Shown piece after piece: positions 1 through 7,721 of a stretch of DNA of 64,000 nucleotides; positions within the stretch are counted from its first letter, which is position 1, and each line of letters opens with the position of its first letter. The notes under the pieces are model-generated. The model saw only the letters and a list, made by a program, of their open reading frames with translations. It ran no database searches and was not told the origin of the DNA. The position numbers and the translations under genes were made by a program. This stretch comes from Streptomyces reniochalinae (GTDB taxonomy: Bacteria > Actinomycetota > Actinomycetes > Streptomycetales > Streptomycetaceae): assembly GCF_003323735.1 (NCBI RefSeq), contig NZ_QOIM01000046.1, forward strand, positions 62,001-126,000. Direction: 5' to 3'.

Positions 1-945
1 GTGCTGGACCTGCGACCCCCCGTCGCGGGGCGGGGGCAGGGCCCGGCCCGGCTCGTCGGGCGAAGTGTGCCCCGGCGGCGCGCCGTGCGTCCTGCGCGCA
101 CTGTCGATCGTCAGTGCGACCAGGCCCCAGGCGGCCACCGCGCCGGCCACCAGCGCCAGGACGGTACCCGTCGCGCCGTACCGGAAGCCCTCGTCCAGCA
201 GGACGATGCCGGCGGCCGCCGCGACCACGGGGTTGGCGACCGTGGCCGTCGCCAGCGGCGTCGCCAGCCCGCCGCCCCGGTAGGACGCCTGGGAGGTGGC
301 CAGCCCCGCGGCGGCCAGCGCGACCGTCAGCACGGCCAGCGGCACGGAGATGAGCAGGGGAGCGGACATCCACCTGTCGGCGAGCGTCTTGACGAAGACG
401 GACGCCGCGCCGTAGGCCACCCCCGCGGCCAGGGCCAGGCACACGCTCCGCAGTGCCGGGGCGCGGCCCCCCGGCCGGGCGCGTCCCCGGCGTCCGACCA
501 CGGCGGCCGTACCGACCAGCAGTGCGAGGGCCCCCAGCACGCCGACGGCGAGGGAGAGTTGACCGCTCCCGTGCAGCGAGTCGGCGCCCGCGTCGCCGGT
601 GAGGAGCAGGACGCCGGCCAGTCCGGCGGACACCAGCAGGATGCCGCGCCAGGTGGCGGCGGCCACGCGGCGCCGGCCCACCACGGCGGCCATCGGTGCG
701 GCGAGGACGAGCGTGAGCACGCCGAGCGGCTGAACGACCGTCAGCGGCCCCAGGCCGAGCGCCACCACGTGCAACAGCGCGCCCGCCCCCTGGAGTCCCA
801 CCGCGGTCCACCAAGTGCCCGAGCGCAGGAGTCCCCAGCGGCTGGGGGAGGTCGTCGCGGCGATCCGCTCCTGCACGATCGCGGCCAGCGCGTAGCTGAT
901 CGCGGAGACCAGGGACAGCAGCGCCGCGGCCGTCAGCGCGCTCAT
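1..945 (-). CDS. DMT/EamA-family membrane transporter (3' end cut by window edge)
   Basis: Reading the minus strand from ATG at 943-945 gives 315 codons that stay open to base 1, so the stop lies outside the window. The protein starts MSALTAAALLSLVSAISYA and has about nine or ten hydrophobic segments with small-residue-rich helices, as in drug/metabolite transporters that form two five-helix halves in the cytoplasmic membrane. Near residue 285 it becomes hydrophilic (HGAPPGHTSPDEPG), probably the cytosolic C-terminus, so little is missing. The substrate cannot be read from the sequence. Two nested inverted repeats lie 70-145 bases upstream of the start. Confidence 0.85.
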   Translation of the reverse strand, partial: MSALTAAALLSLVSAISYALAAIVQERIAATTSPSRWGLLRSGTWWTAVGLQGAGALLHVVALGLGPLTVVQPLGVLTLVLAAPMAAVVGRRRVAAATWRGILLVSAGLAGVLLLTGDAGADSLHGSGQLSLAVGVLGALALLVGTAAVVGRRGRARPGGRAPALRSVCLALAAGVAYGAASVFVKTLADRWMSAPLLISVPLAVLTVALAAAGLATSQASYRGGGLATPLATATVANPVVAAAAGIVLLDEGFRYGATGTVLALVAGAVAAWGLVALTIDSARRTHGAPPGHTSPDEPGRALPPPRDGGSQVQH

Positions 946-1015
946 GTCCGTCCCGTCCGGTCCTGGTTGGGCTTCGCGTTCATGTCACCACGATCCCGTG
1001 TGCGGGGGGATCTGT

Positions 1016-1090
1016 CGTCACCTGCCGGGATCGTCTTGACGTACAGCCAGCGGAGTACGTCACCGCTCGATGTCCCCCTGCCAGGTGACG
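1016..1090. promoter_or_regulatory. Nested inverted repeats upstream of the DMT transporter
   Basis: TGACGTAC (1037-1044) and GTACGTCA (1055-1062) form a perfect 8-bp dyad with a 10-base spacer. Around it, CGTCACCTG (1016-1024) pairs with CAGGTGACG (1082-1090). The two dyads are nearly concentric. They lie in the intergenic region serving the minus-strand transporter and could be a regulator site or a cruciform. No regulator gene is adjacent. Confidence 0.4.
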
Positions 1091-1133
1091 CGGTGGTGGG
1101 CCGAAGGTCACAGCCCGCGCCGGGCTCGGGCCC

Positions 1134-1409
1134 CTACGGCCGGTGCGCGGGCAACGGCCCCTCGCCGGAGACCTCGACCGGGCCGAAGCCGCTGCCGCGG
1201 ATGGCGATCCGGCCCTCCCGCCCGTCGATGAGCCGCAGCCGGGCGGTGTCCCCCTCCAGTTCGGTCCACAGCGGCTGGCTGCCTTCCGGTCTGATCGTGC
1301 CGAACCAGGCGCTCTGGGGGCCGGTCGCCTCCGTGAACAGCGCCGCGTCGACGGGCACCTCGGCGGCTCCGGTCAGCAGGGTCGCCGGGCCACGGTAGAA
1401 GTTGTCCAT
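1134..1409 (-). CDS. Small DUF4873-like protein
   Basis: This 91-residue cytosolic protein starts at ATG 1407-1409 (MDNFYRGPATLLTG). The pattern YxGPAxL near the start, a central WFG and the later LRLxDGREG with VxGxGPxP at the end resemble the DUF4873 domain of actinobacteria, which is found alone or behind flavin monooxygenases. It has no signal peptide or membrane segment. The longer open frame upstream in the same phase has no conserved character and includes the neighbouring intergenic region, so the internal ATG is preferred. The function is unknown, and the family assignment is from pattern memory only. Confidence 0.65.
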   Translation of the reverse strand: MDNFYRGPATLLTGAAEVPVDAALFTEATGPQSAWFGTIRPEGSQPLWTELEGDTARLRLIDGREGRIAIRGSGFGPVEVSGEGPLPAHRP

Positions 1410-1486
1410 GCCTTCAGTGTGGCAGCGGGCGCCGCACCCGGCACCACCGTCGCCTGGGGTCAGGCAAGGCCCCGGAACCGACGGAG

Positions 1487-1516
1487 CCCCGCCGCCCGCG
1501 GTGGCGGGCGGCGGGG
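1487..1516 (-). terminator. Stem-loop terminator of the chaplin-like gene
   Basis: A perfect 13-bp stem (1487-1499 with 1504-1516) closes a GGTG loop about 30 bases past the stop codon of the minus-strand gene at 1547-1756. There is no U-tract, which is usual for G+C-rich actinobacterial terminators. Confidence 0.7.
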
Positions 1517-1546
1517 TCCGACGGCCGAGCCGACGTGCGCTGTGGG

Positions 1547-1756
1547 TCAGTTCGCCTTGCAGGCGTTCTGCGAGGCGGGGCTCAGCAGCGCGACGATCGG
1601 GTTGCCGCAGACGTTCAGACCGAGGTCCAGGACGTCCGGGTCGTTGTACTGGCCGGGGTGCGGGTCGCTGCCGGCGGCCGCCGCGGTGCCGGCGGTCCCG
1701 CCGAGCACGGCGACGGCGCTGAGCAGGCTGGCTGCGATAGCGGTACGAATACGCAT
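1547..1756 (-). CDS. Small secreted chaplin-like peptide
   Basis: The 69-residue product has a Sec signal peptide (MRIRTAIAASLLSAVAVLGG, then an Ala-rich cleavage zone near residue 28). The mature part of about 40 residues has NVCGNPIVALLSP and a second Cys near the end (C50 and C66). The NVCGN start and paired cysteines around a hydrophobic stretch resemble the chaplin repeat of the aerial-hyphae surface layer, but the Gly/Val-rich N-terminal half of a normal chaplin is replaced by DPHPGQYNDPDVLDLGL. The start was chosen because GGGAGCG precedes ATG 1754-1756; a second ATG four codons upstream has no good ribosome site. It could be a chaplin relative or an unrelated disulfide peptide. Confidence 0.7.
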   Translation of the reverse strand: MRIRTAIAASLLSAVAVLGGTAGTAAAAGSDPHPGQYNDPDVLDLGLNVCGNPIVALLSPASQNACKAN

Positions 1757-1892
1757 GTTCGCTCCCATGAGAGGTAGCTGTTGTCTCCATGTCCACCGTG
1801 GAGGTACGAGCACATAGCGCGCATTTCGGACTACTCCGGGCGTGTGTCCGCGCTGGTACGGTGCCTGACCGAGGCGCAGGAAGGGGGCGCGC

Positions 1893-2180
1893 ATGAGCGG
1901 GGACAGCCGGTCCGCGCGGAGCGAACCGGACGCCGGTGCGGGCGAGGGGCAGCAGGCCCAGGTCGCACCGCTGCCCGGAAGCGAGCCCGTCGAAGAGCCG
2001 GAGAGCAACCGGGACGGAAGCCCCAGGAGCGTTCTGTGCCGCATGTGCGGCCAGCCGTTGCGCGACCGTGCTTCCCGCCTGTGGGGGCTGGGGCCCGACT
2101 GCCGCCACAAGCTCGCCGTGCGGACCGCGCCCGTGCCGCCCGCACACGAGGTCGAACAGGACACGCTGCCGGGGCTGTGA
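1893..2180 (+). CDS. DUF6011 small zinc-finger-like protein
   Basis: The product has 95 residues. The first 45 are hydrophilic and probably disordered. The C-terminal half holds CRMCGQPL followed by SRLWGLGPDCR, the CxxC...GxGPxC pattern of DUF6011 proteins, which probably bind one zinc ion. It has no membrane segment. Function is unknown; similar small proteins are widespread in Streptomyces. It stands alone between a minus-strand gene and a small membrane protein on the same strand. Confidence 0.75.
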   Translation: MSGDSRSARSEPDAGAGEGQQAQVAPLPGSEPVEEPESNRDGSPRSVLCRMCGQPLRDRASRLWGLGPDCRHKLAVRTAPVPPAHEVEQDTLPGL

Positions 2181-2289
2181 GCCGTGGCCCGCGCCGGGTC
2201 GGGGGAGAAACGCCGGGCGCGCCCCCGCACCTTCCCGGGCGGGAGTGGTGATCATGGTGCCCAGAGCCATCCGGCGAAAGGCGACTGAC

Positions 2290-2604
2290 GTGTCACAGCC
2301 ACCGCACTCCGGCGGTCACCGACGAGACGCCCCCCGCTCCCGCAGGACCCGCGCGGGCACCGAGCCGGTGACCGCGCGCAGCGACCTGCGGCTGCGCACG
2401 CTGCTGTCGTCCGTCGGCCTCCCCGTCTTCGCTGCGGCGACCGCTCTCCTCGCCTGGTGGGCGGCCTCCTCGGGTCCGCACAGCTCGCCGAGCGACCGGG
2501 TGCTGAGCGTGCTGGCTGCGCTGTGCGGGGTACTGGCCCTGGGCGCGGTCGTCGACCTGGTCGTGCTGCGCCGCCGCCGCGAGCAGGAGCGCGCCGACCG
2601 CTGA
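2290..2604 (+). CDS. DUF6343 small membrane protein
   Basis: GTG 2290 follows GAAAGG with good spacing and gives 104 residues. A basic N-terminal tail leads to TGTEPVTARSDLRLR-like sequence (here RAGTEPVTARSDLRLRTLLS), characteristic of DUF6343. Two transmembrane segments follow (about residues 47-66 and 75-95) and a basic C-terminus RRRREQERADR. The family is confined to actinobacteria and has no known function. The longer frame opening at 1936 overlaps the DUF6011 gene and is not used. Confidence 0.75.
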   Translation: MSQPPHSGGHRRDAPRSRRTRAGTEPVTARSDLRLRTLLSSVGLPVFAAATALLAWWAASSGPHSSPSDRVLSVLAALCGVLALGAVVDLVVLRRRREQERADR

Positions 2605-2679
2605 CCCGACGGTCCCCCAGCCCCGGGCGGCCCCGTGCCCCCGGCCCCGGACCGCGGCGTGGCGCAGTACCGGCGCGGC

Positions 2680-3552
2680 TCAGCCCACGGACTCGCCCGC
2701 GTGCGGGCCCACCACGCCCGCCGCGATCAGCGCGAACAAGGCCAGGCCCAGCGCGATGCGGTAGATGACGAACGGCATGAAGCTGCGGGTGGAGATCCAT
2801 CGCATGAACCATGCGATGACCGCGTATGCCACCACGAAGGCCAGCACCGTCGCGAACAGGGTCGGCCCCCAGGCGACGTGGCCCTCGCCGATGTCCGCCA
2901 GCTCGAACAGGCCCGAGGCCAGCACGGCGGGCACCGCCAGCAGGAAGGAGTAGCGGGCCGCCGCCTCGCGCCGGTAGCCCATGAACAGGCCGCCGCTGAT
3001 CGTGGCGCCCGAGCGGGAGACGCCGGGCACCAGCGCCAGCGCCTGCGCGCAACCGTAGAGGAGACCGTCGCGCACGCTGAGCTGTTCCAGCGACTTGCGC
3101 TCCCGCCGTGCCCGGTGACGGCCGCCCCGCGCGTCGCGGGCCGCCATCCGGTCGGCCACACCGAGGACGATGCCGACCACGATCAGCGTCGTGGCGATGA
3201 GCCGCAGATCGCGGAACGGGCCCTCGATCTGGTCCTTGAAGGCCAGCCCGAGCACGCCGATGGGGATCGAGCCGACGATGACCAGCCAGCCCATCCGCGC
3301 GTTGGGGTCCCGCCGTGCCTGACGGCTGTGGAGCGAGCGGAACCAGGCGGCCAGGATCCGGCCGATGTCCTTGCGGAAGAAGATGAGCACCGCCGTCTCG
3401 GTGCCGATCTGGGTGACGGCGGTGAACGCGGCGCCGGGATCCTGCCAGCCGGCGAAAGCCGCCACGAGGCGCAGGTGGGCGCTGGAGGAGATCGGGAGGA
3501 ACTCGGTCAGTCCCTGGACGAGTCCGAGGACGAAGGATTCAAACCAAGACAT
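2680..3552 (-). CDS. uppP: Undecaprenyl-diphosphatase
   Basis: The 290-residue polytopic membrane protein removes a phosphate from undecaprenyl pyrophosphate, recycling the lipid carrier of peptidoglycan and teichoic acid synthesis; loss or excess affects bacitracin sensitivity. It has the first motif QGLTEFLPISSSAHL (residues 14-28) and the second motif PGVSRSGATISG, which together carry the catalytic Glu, His, Ser and Arg, plus about eight hydrophobic segments. Length and start (ATG 3550-3552) match the family. It lies 33 bases downstream of a TVP38/VTT protein on the same strand, so the two may be cotranscribed. Confidence 0.95.
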   Translation of the reverse strand: MSWFESFVLGLVQGLTEFLPISSSAHLRLVAAFAGWQDPGAAFTAVTQIGTETAVLIFFRKDIGRILAAWFRSLHSRQARRDPNARMGWLVIVGSIPIGVLGLAFKDQIEGPFRDLRLIATTLIVVGIVLGVADRMAARDARGGRHRARRERKSLEQLSVRDGLLYGCAQALALVPGVSRSGATISGGLFMGYRREAAARYSFLLAVPAVLASGLFELADIGEGHVAWGPTLFATVLAFVVAYAVIAWFMRWISTRSFMPFVIYRIALGLALFALIAAGVVGPHAGESVG

Positions 3553-3585
3553 CTGCGCTGGGGCTCGTCCCTGTGGTCGTCGGTG

Positions 3586-4503
3586 TCAGCGGTGGTGGGC
3601 GGAGGCCCTCGCCGCCGCGCGGTCGTGCGCGGCGGCGGGCTCCGCCCGGTAGGCGGCGCAGGTCGTCCCGGCTCCCGCTGTGGCGGCCGCCCCCGCGGTG
3701 TCCTGGGCCGCCGTGCCGGGCAGGCCCGTCACCGCCGGACACGGGCCGTTCGTCGTCGGGTGGGATGGCGGCGCGTCGCCGTGCGCTCCGTCCCGCGCGC
3801 CTTCCCTGCGGCGCAACTGAGCCCGCTTGCGCCAGGCGAAGGCTGCGCCGGCCAGTCCGGAGAGCGCGATGAAGCCGAAGGAGGCCAGGAAGACGGGCGA
3901 GGTCGGTGTGGCCGCGCTGGAGCCGGCGATCACGTACGCCGCGGTGTTGGGCACCGAGCCCACGGCTGTCGCGCTCAGGAAGGCCGTCCAGCGCATACGC
4001 GAGACGGCGGCGCCGTAGTTGGAGGCCGCGAACGGCACGCCGGGCAGCAGCCTGATCACCAGCATGGAGCGGAAGCCGTGCCTGCTCAACTGCCGGTCGG
4101 CGGCCGTGATCCAGCGGCCGCGCAGCAGGGTGCGCAGCGCGTCTTGACCCAGCAGCCGGCCGAGTCCGAACGCGATGCCCGCGCCGATCACCGTCCCGGC
4201 CGTGGCCGAGAACGTGCCCGCCTGGGCGCCGAAGAGGACGCCCGCGGCGACGTTGAGTACGGGACGTGGCACGAACGCCGCCGTGCACAGCCCGTAGGCG
4301 GCGCCGAAAAGGGCGACGGCGGCCCCGCCGGCGACCTCGGGCGGCCAGCCGTGGGAGAGCAGGCGCTGGGGCTCGTACAGCAGCATCGCCGTGGCCGCGC
4401 CGCACAGGAGGACGGCGAGGAGGGCGAGGCGGGACCAGGGAGAGAGCAGCGTCTGAGCGAGACGGCCGGGGAGTCCGTCTGGCTGCGTGGCGGGGACGGG
4501 CAC
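3586..4503 (-). CDS. TVP38/TMEM64 (VTT-domain) membrane protein
   Basis: From GTG 4501-4503 the product is 305 residues. Five or six hydrophobic segments lie between residues 20 and 225, with the VTT-domain features FVPRPVLNVAAGVLFG, a glycine-rich AGTVIGAGIAFGLGR and RLLPGVPFAASNYGAAVSR. VTT/DedA proteins act in lipid scrambling or transport, and some DedA members return undecaprenyl phosphate across the membrane. The last 80 residues are Ala/Thr-rich, low complexity and probably cytosolic. The gene sits just upstream of uppP on the same strand, suggesting a shared role in carrier-lipid turnover, although no substrate is shown by the sequence. Confidence 0.85.
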   Translation of the reverse strand: MPVPATQPDGLPGRLAQTLLSPWSRLALLAVLLCGAATAMLLYEPQRLLSHGWPPEVAGGAAVALFGAAYGLCTAAFVPRPVLNVAAGVLFGAQAGTFSATAGTVIGAGIAFGLGRLLGQDALRTLLRGRWITAADRQLSRHGFRSMLVIRLLPGVPFAASNYGAAVSRMRWTAFLSATAVGSVPNTAAYVIAGSSAATPTSPVFLASFGFIALSGLAGAAFAWRKRAQLRRREGARDGAHGDAPPSHPTTNGPCPAVTGLPGTAAQDTAGAAATAGAGTTCAAYRAEPAAAHDRAAARASAHHR

Positions 4504-4917
4504 GTGGGGAGCGTAACCGACGAACCGGTCCTTCCGCCGTTCGAAGGCGTGCGGAAAGTCCGAAAGATTCCCTCACAAAACGGTGTTCGCCCACCGTCCA
4601 CCCCCGCTTCCACCTGTGCGGAAGGCGACCGCGGCGGGCCGGGGCGAGTGTGTCGAAAAGCGTTCGACGGGCACCCGCCGGCTCAGGGATGATCGGGCGG
4701 TGTTCCGGCAGCTCGACATCCCGACTCCGGCCGCGGTCGCGGCCGGCCCGCGGGCTGCCGCCTTCCTGACGCGGGGCGTGTCCGCCTGCCCCCTGCCGTG
4801 CGGCGCCGACGGCCGCCGACGCTGACCCTTCCCGGACCGCACCGAGGACCCCACGGGGAAGGGTCGGTCCTTCCCGGGGTCCCGCTCACCACCCCGCCAC
4901 GGCCCAGGAGGGCACCC
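4504..4917. other. Intergenic region between divergent TVP38 and EF-Tu-like genes
   Basis: This 414-base stretch has no gene I can support. It must hold the divergent promoters of the TVP38/uppP unit and the EF-Tu-like gene. An open frame at 4583-4825 would encode 80 residues with no recognisable domain and no clear ribosome site. A 9-bp stem (4825-4833 with 4856-4864) and AGGAGGG at 4905-4911 precede the next gene. Confidence 0.5.
4825..4864 (+). other. Hairpin upstream of the EF-Tu-like gene
   Basis: ACCCTTCCC (4825-4833) pairs perfectly with GGGAAGGGT (4856-4864) around a 22-base loop, about 50 bases before GTG 4918. It could be a leader structure or a terminator for transcription entering from upstream; the sequence does not decide. 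Confidence 0.4.
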
Positions 4918-5520
4918 GTGTCCGCGTACACCCGTCCGCACCCGCTTCCGCACCTGACCATCGGCACGCTCGGCCCCCAAGGGCATGGCAAGACCACGCT
5001 CGCCAGGGCGCTCTCGGCCGCCGGGCCCTGTCCCCCCTGCACCGGCCCGGACCTCGGCCGGCGGCGGTTCGGCTACGCCACCGACACCCGGCGCTACACC
5101 GTGCTCGACCCCGCCGACGACCCCGACCGTCTCGACGGCGCCCTGCTGGTCGTCTCCGTCCTGGAGGGGGCGAGGACCGGTACCGCCGCTCACCTGGCAC
5201 GCGCCCGCCGGACGGGCCTCCTGCCGCTCGTCGTCGCCCTCACCAAGGCCGACCAGGGCAGCGACGAGCTGAGCGACCTGGTGGAGGCCGACGTACGGGC
5301 CCTGTTGACGGCGCACGGTCATGCGGGGGAGACGCTCCCCGCCGTGCGGGTCTCGGCGCTCGGCTCACTGGCGGGCGACCCGCGCTGGCGAGGCGCCACC
5401 GAAGCCCTGCTCGACGCCGTCGACACCTACGTCCCACTGGCCGGTGGCGGGGAAGGTGTCCCGCTGCCCCGGAGCGGGGGAGGAAGGCGGGGCCCCTGCG
5501 ACCCCCGCACGGTCGGGTGA
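4918..5520 (+). CDS. Degenerate EF-Tu-like GTPase domain protein
   Basis: GTG 4918 follows a strong AGGAGGG and gives 200 residues. Only domain I of an elongation-factor-Tu-like protein is present. The P-loop is clear (GPQGHGKTT, residues 20-28), DGALLVVS and the G4-like TKAD follow, and RVSALGSL resembles G5. The switch I/RGITI stretch is missing and the DxPGH motif is reduced to LDPADDPDRLDG. Domains II and III, which bind aminoacyl-tRNA, are absent, so it cannot work as an elongation factor. It may bind nucleotide without normal hydrolysis. Similar short Tu-like proteins exist in Streptomyces without known function. Confidence 0.75.
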   Translation: MSAYTRPHPLPHLTIGTLGPQGHGKTTLARALSAAGPCPPCTGPDLGRRRFGYATDTRRYTVLDPADDPDRLDGALLVVSVLEGARTGTAAHLARARRTGLLPLVVALTKADQGSDELSDLVEADVRALLTAHGHAGETLPAVRVSALGSLAGDPRWRGATEALLDAVDTYVPLAGGGEGVPLPRSGGGRRGPCDPRTVG

Positions 5521-5545
5521 TCCTGCGCCACCGCACAATGGGACG

Positions 5546-6403
5546 GTGGAGACCGAGCCCGACGAACGCGTACCCCGCACCCGAACCGTCGCCTCAGGCG
5601 CGGCCAAGCTGATGCCCGACATCGACCGGCCCAGGGGCTGGCTGCTGACCGTGGACGGCGCCCCGCAGTCCTACGTGGACCTCGACGCTCCCGAGCACCT
5701 GGAGTTCGAGTACGCGCGCCGTGTCGGCCATCTGCTCGACCTGGCCGCGGACCCGGCCGGACCGCTGGACGTGCTCCACCTCGGCGGCGGCGCCCTCACG
5801 CTGCCCCGCTACCTGGCCGCGACCCGGCCGGGATCCCGGCAGCGGGTGGCCGAGCCGGACGCGGAGCTGGCCGCCTTCGTCACCGCTCACCTGCCGCTGC
5901 CCGCCGACGCGGACGTCCGCGTGGAAGCCGCCGACGGGCGGGCGCTGCTCGAAGGCGCCCCCGACGCCTGCGCCGACGTGGTGATCTCCGACGTCTACGG
6001 GGGGTCGCGGATGCCGGCCCACCTGACCACCCTCTCCTACGCCCGGCAGGCGGAGCGGGTGCTGCGCCCTGGCGGTCACTACGTGGCCAACCTCGCCGAC
6101 GCCGCGCCGTTCCGCTTCCTGGGCTCCCAGCTGGCGACCTTCGCGGCCGTCTTCCCCTGGGTGGCGCTCGTCGCGGAGCCGTCGGTACTGCGCGGGCGGC
6201 GGTTCGGCAACGTGGTGCTGCTCGCCTCCCGTCACGAGCTGCCCTGGGAGGAGCTGGCCCGGCGCTGCGCGGGCGACCCCTTCCCCGCGCGGGTGGTGCA
6301 CGGGACGGCGCTGCGGTCGCTCACCGAGGGCGCGCGCCCCGTCGAGGACGGCGACGCCGTGCCCTCCCCGCAACCGCCGGACGGCGCCTTCAGCATCGGC
6401 TGA
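5546..6403 (+). CDS. Spermidine-synthase-like SAM-fold protein
   Basis: Using GTG 5546 the product has 285 residues. It shows the Rossmann methyltransferase core of spermidine synthases: LDVLHLGGGALTLPRYLAA (motif I, about residue 73), a mid-domain ADVVISDVYGG at the catalytic-Asp position, and AERVLRPGGHYVANLAD. Polyamine-specific residues are not obvious, and in actinobacteria such proteins are often stand-alone SpeE-like methyltransferase-fold proteins of unknown substrate. It is cytosolic. It begins 25 bases after the EF-Tu-like gene on the same strand. The start lacks a strong ribosome site, so this pair may be one transcript. Confidence 0.8.
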   Translation: METEPDERVPRTRTVASGAAKLMPDIDRPRGWLLTVDGAPQSYVDLDAPEHLEFEYARRVGHLLDLAADPAGPLDVLHLGGGALTLPRYLAATRPGSRQRVAEPDAELAAFVTAHLPLPADADVRVEAADGRALLEGAPDACADVVISDVYGGSRMPAHLTTLSYARQAERVLRPGGHYVANLADAAPFRFLGSQLATFAAVFPWVALVAEPSVLRGRRFGNVVLLASRHELPWEELARRCAGDPFPARVVHGTALRSLTEGARPVEDGDAVPSPQPPDGAFSIG

Positions 6404-6453
6404 GGGCGCCGCCGGGGGGCCCGGACGCCGCGGGGCGCCGGAGGCGGAGCGGA

Positions 6454-7599
6454 TCAGCCGCGCGGCTCCTCGCCGCCGCCGGGCGCCTCGTAGTTGCGGA
6501 GGCTGCCGGTGATCTTCTTGATGGTGGCCTCCGAGAGCTCGTCCTTGACGCCCGCGTCGGTGTAGAGGACGAAGATGGCCAGGTCACCGTTTGTGTTGAT
6601 CCAGGAGACCGTGACGGCCTTGCCCGCGCTCGTGGAGCACTTGTCCTCCTTGGGCGCCCCTGTCACGGTCGCGGTGGCGGTGTGGCCCTTGATGCCGTGG
6701 TCGTTCTCGAATGCCTTGGGCTTGGAGACCTTGAGGGTGCCCTTCTGCTTCTGGTCGTAGCCCGCGATCACGAAGTTGCCCGCGGCTATCTTCGCGGCCT
6801 CCTTGGTGTTCTTCGAGCCCTGCCCGCCCTTCGTGCCCACGGCGGCGCGGCTGGACTCCTTGCACCAGTCGTCCTTGTAGTAGGCGGGCGCCGACATGGC
6901 GACCAGGACCTTGCCCTTGTCGTCCTCGAAGCCGGTGATGGTGCCCTGGCTCTCGACGGTCCAGTCGTCGGTGTCGGGGACGTCGAAGGCGGAGTACCAC
7001 TTGGGGTTGATGACGGTCTGCCAGCCGGCGACGACGGGATCGGAGGGGTCCTTCGCGTCGTCCTCGCCGCCGCCACCGCCGGGGTCGGCCTTCTCGGTCT
7101 TCTTCGGCTTCTCGGCGGTGGGGGAGGTGGAGGTGTCGGCCTCGTCCTTCTTGCCGCCGTCGTCCCCGCCGATGACCAGGTAGCCCGTCACCGCGGCCGC
7201 GGCGACCGCCACCGCGACGACGGCCGAGATGATGACCGCCTTCTTCCGGCCACCGCCCCCGCCGCCCTTGGGCGCCTGGGGGGCTCCCGGGACGCCGGCC
7301 GGACCCCACTGGCCTGAACCGGCCGCGCCGGGCTGCTGGCCGTACGGGTAAGGGGGCTGGCCCTGCTGCCCGTAGCCCTGCTGGTCCGCGGGCTGTTGTC
7401 CGTAGCCCGGCTGACCTGCCGGCTGCTGCCCGTAGCCCGGCTGACCTGCCGGCTGTTGTCCGTAGCCGGGCTGGCCCGTCGGCTGCTGCCCGTAGCCGGG
7501 CTGCTGGTAGGGGTTCGGCTGTTGATAACCCGGCTGCTGGTACGGGTTCGGCTCCCCCGGGTTCTGCTCGCCCCCGGGCTGCTGCTGTCCTGGCCACAT
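6454..7599 (-). CDS. Membrane-anchored protein with Gln/Pro/Tyr-repeat cytosolic tail
   Basis: The 381-residue product starts at ATG 7597-7599 (MWPGQQQPGG); a TTG three codons earlier is possible, but AGGC is better spaced for the ATG. Residues 1-105 are a low-complexity tail with repeated PGYGQQPAGQ-type units. A basic GGGRKKA leads into one transmembrane helix (about residues 123-142), a Lys/Asp/Thr-rich linker, and an extracellular domain of about 190 residues with three cysteines (DDWCKES, EDKCSTS region). The layout resembles Streptomyces proteins whose tail may interact with cytosolic partners while the folded domain faces outside. The domain is not one I can name. Confidence 0.75.
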   Translation of the reverse strand: MWPGQQQPGGEQNPGEPNPYQQPGYQQPNPYQQPGYGQQPTGQPGYGQQPAGQPGYGQQPAGQPGYGQQPADQQGYGQQGQPPYPYGQQPGAAGSGQWGPAGVPGAPQAPKGGGGGGRKKAVIISAVVAVAVAAAAVTGYLVIGGDDGGKKDEADTSTSPTAEKPKKTEKADPGGGGGEDDAKDPSDPVVAGWQTVINPKWYSAFDVPDTDDWTVESQGTITGFEDDKGKVLVAMSAPAYYKDDWCKESSRAAVGTKGGQGSKNTKEAAKIAAGNFVIAGYDQKQKGTLKVSKPKAFENDHGIKGHTATATVTGAPKEDKCSTSAGKAVTVSWINTNGDLAIFVLYTDAGVKDELSEATIKKITGSLRNYEAPGGGEEPRG

Positions 7600-7721
7600 G
7601 GCCGACAAGCCTATGGTGCGACGACCGCACCGGCCACGGCCGCCCTCGGATCGGTACCGACCCGCTACACGACAGGGGCCTCAGCGCGACGGGCGACGTC
7701 ACCGACGGCCCCGTCCCGTCT

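Noticed and set aside
1..1398. Plus-strand 465-residue open frame at the left edge
   Set aside because: It is antisense to the DMT transporter, the DUF4873-like gene and the intergenic region. Its composition is Arg/Gly/Pro-rich shadow sequence with no domain.
2635..4692. Plus-strand 685-residue open frame
   Set aside because: It is a shadow of uppP and the TVP38 gene on the other strand, with His/Asp/Arg-rich non-protein-like sequence.
4583..4825. 80-residue plus-strand open frame between TVP38 and the EF-Tu-like gene
   Set aside because: There is no recognisable domain or ribosome site, and the composition is close to random for this base content. It is left as a possible but unsupported gene.
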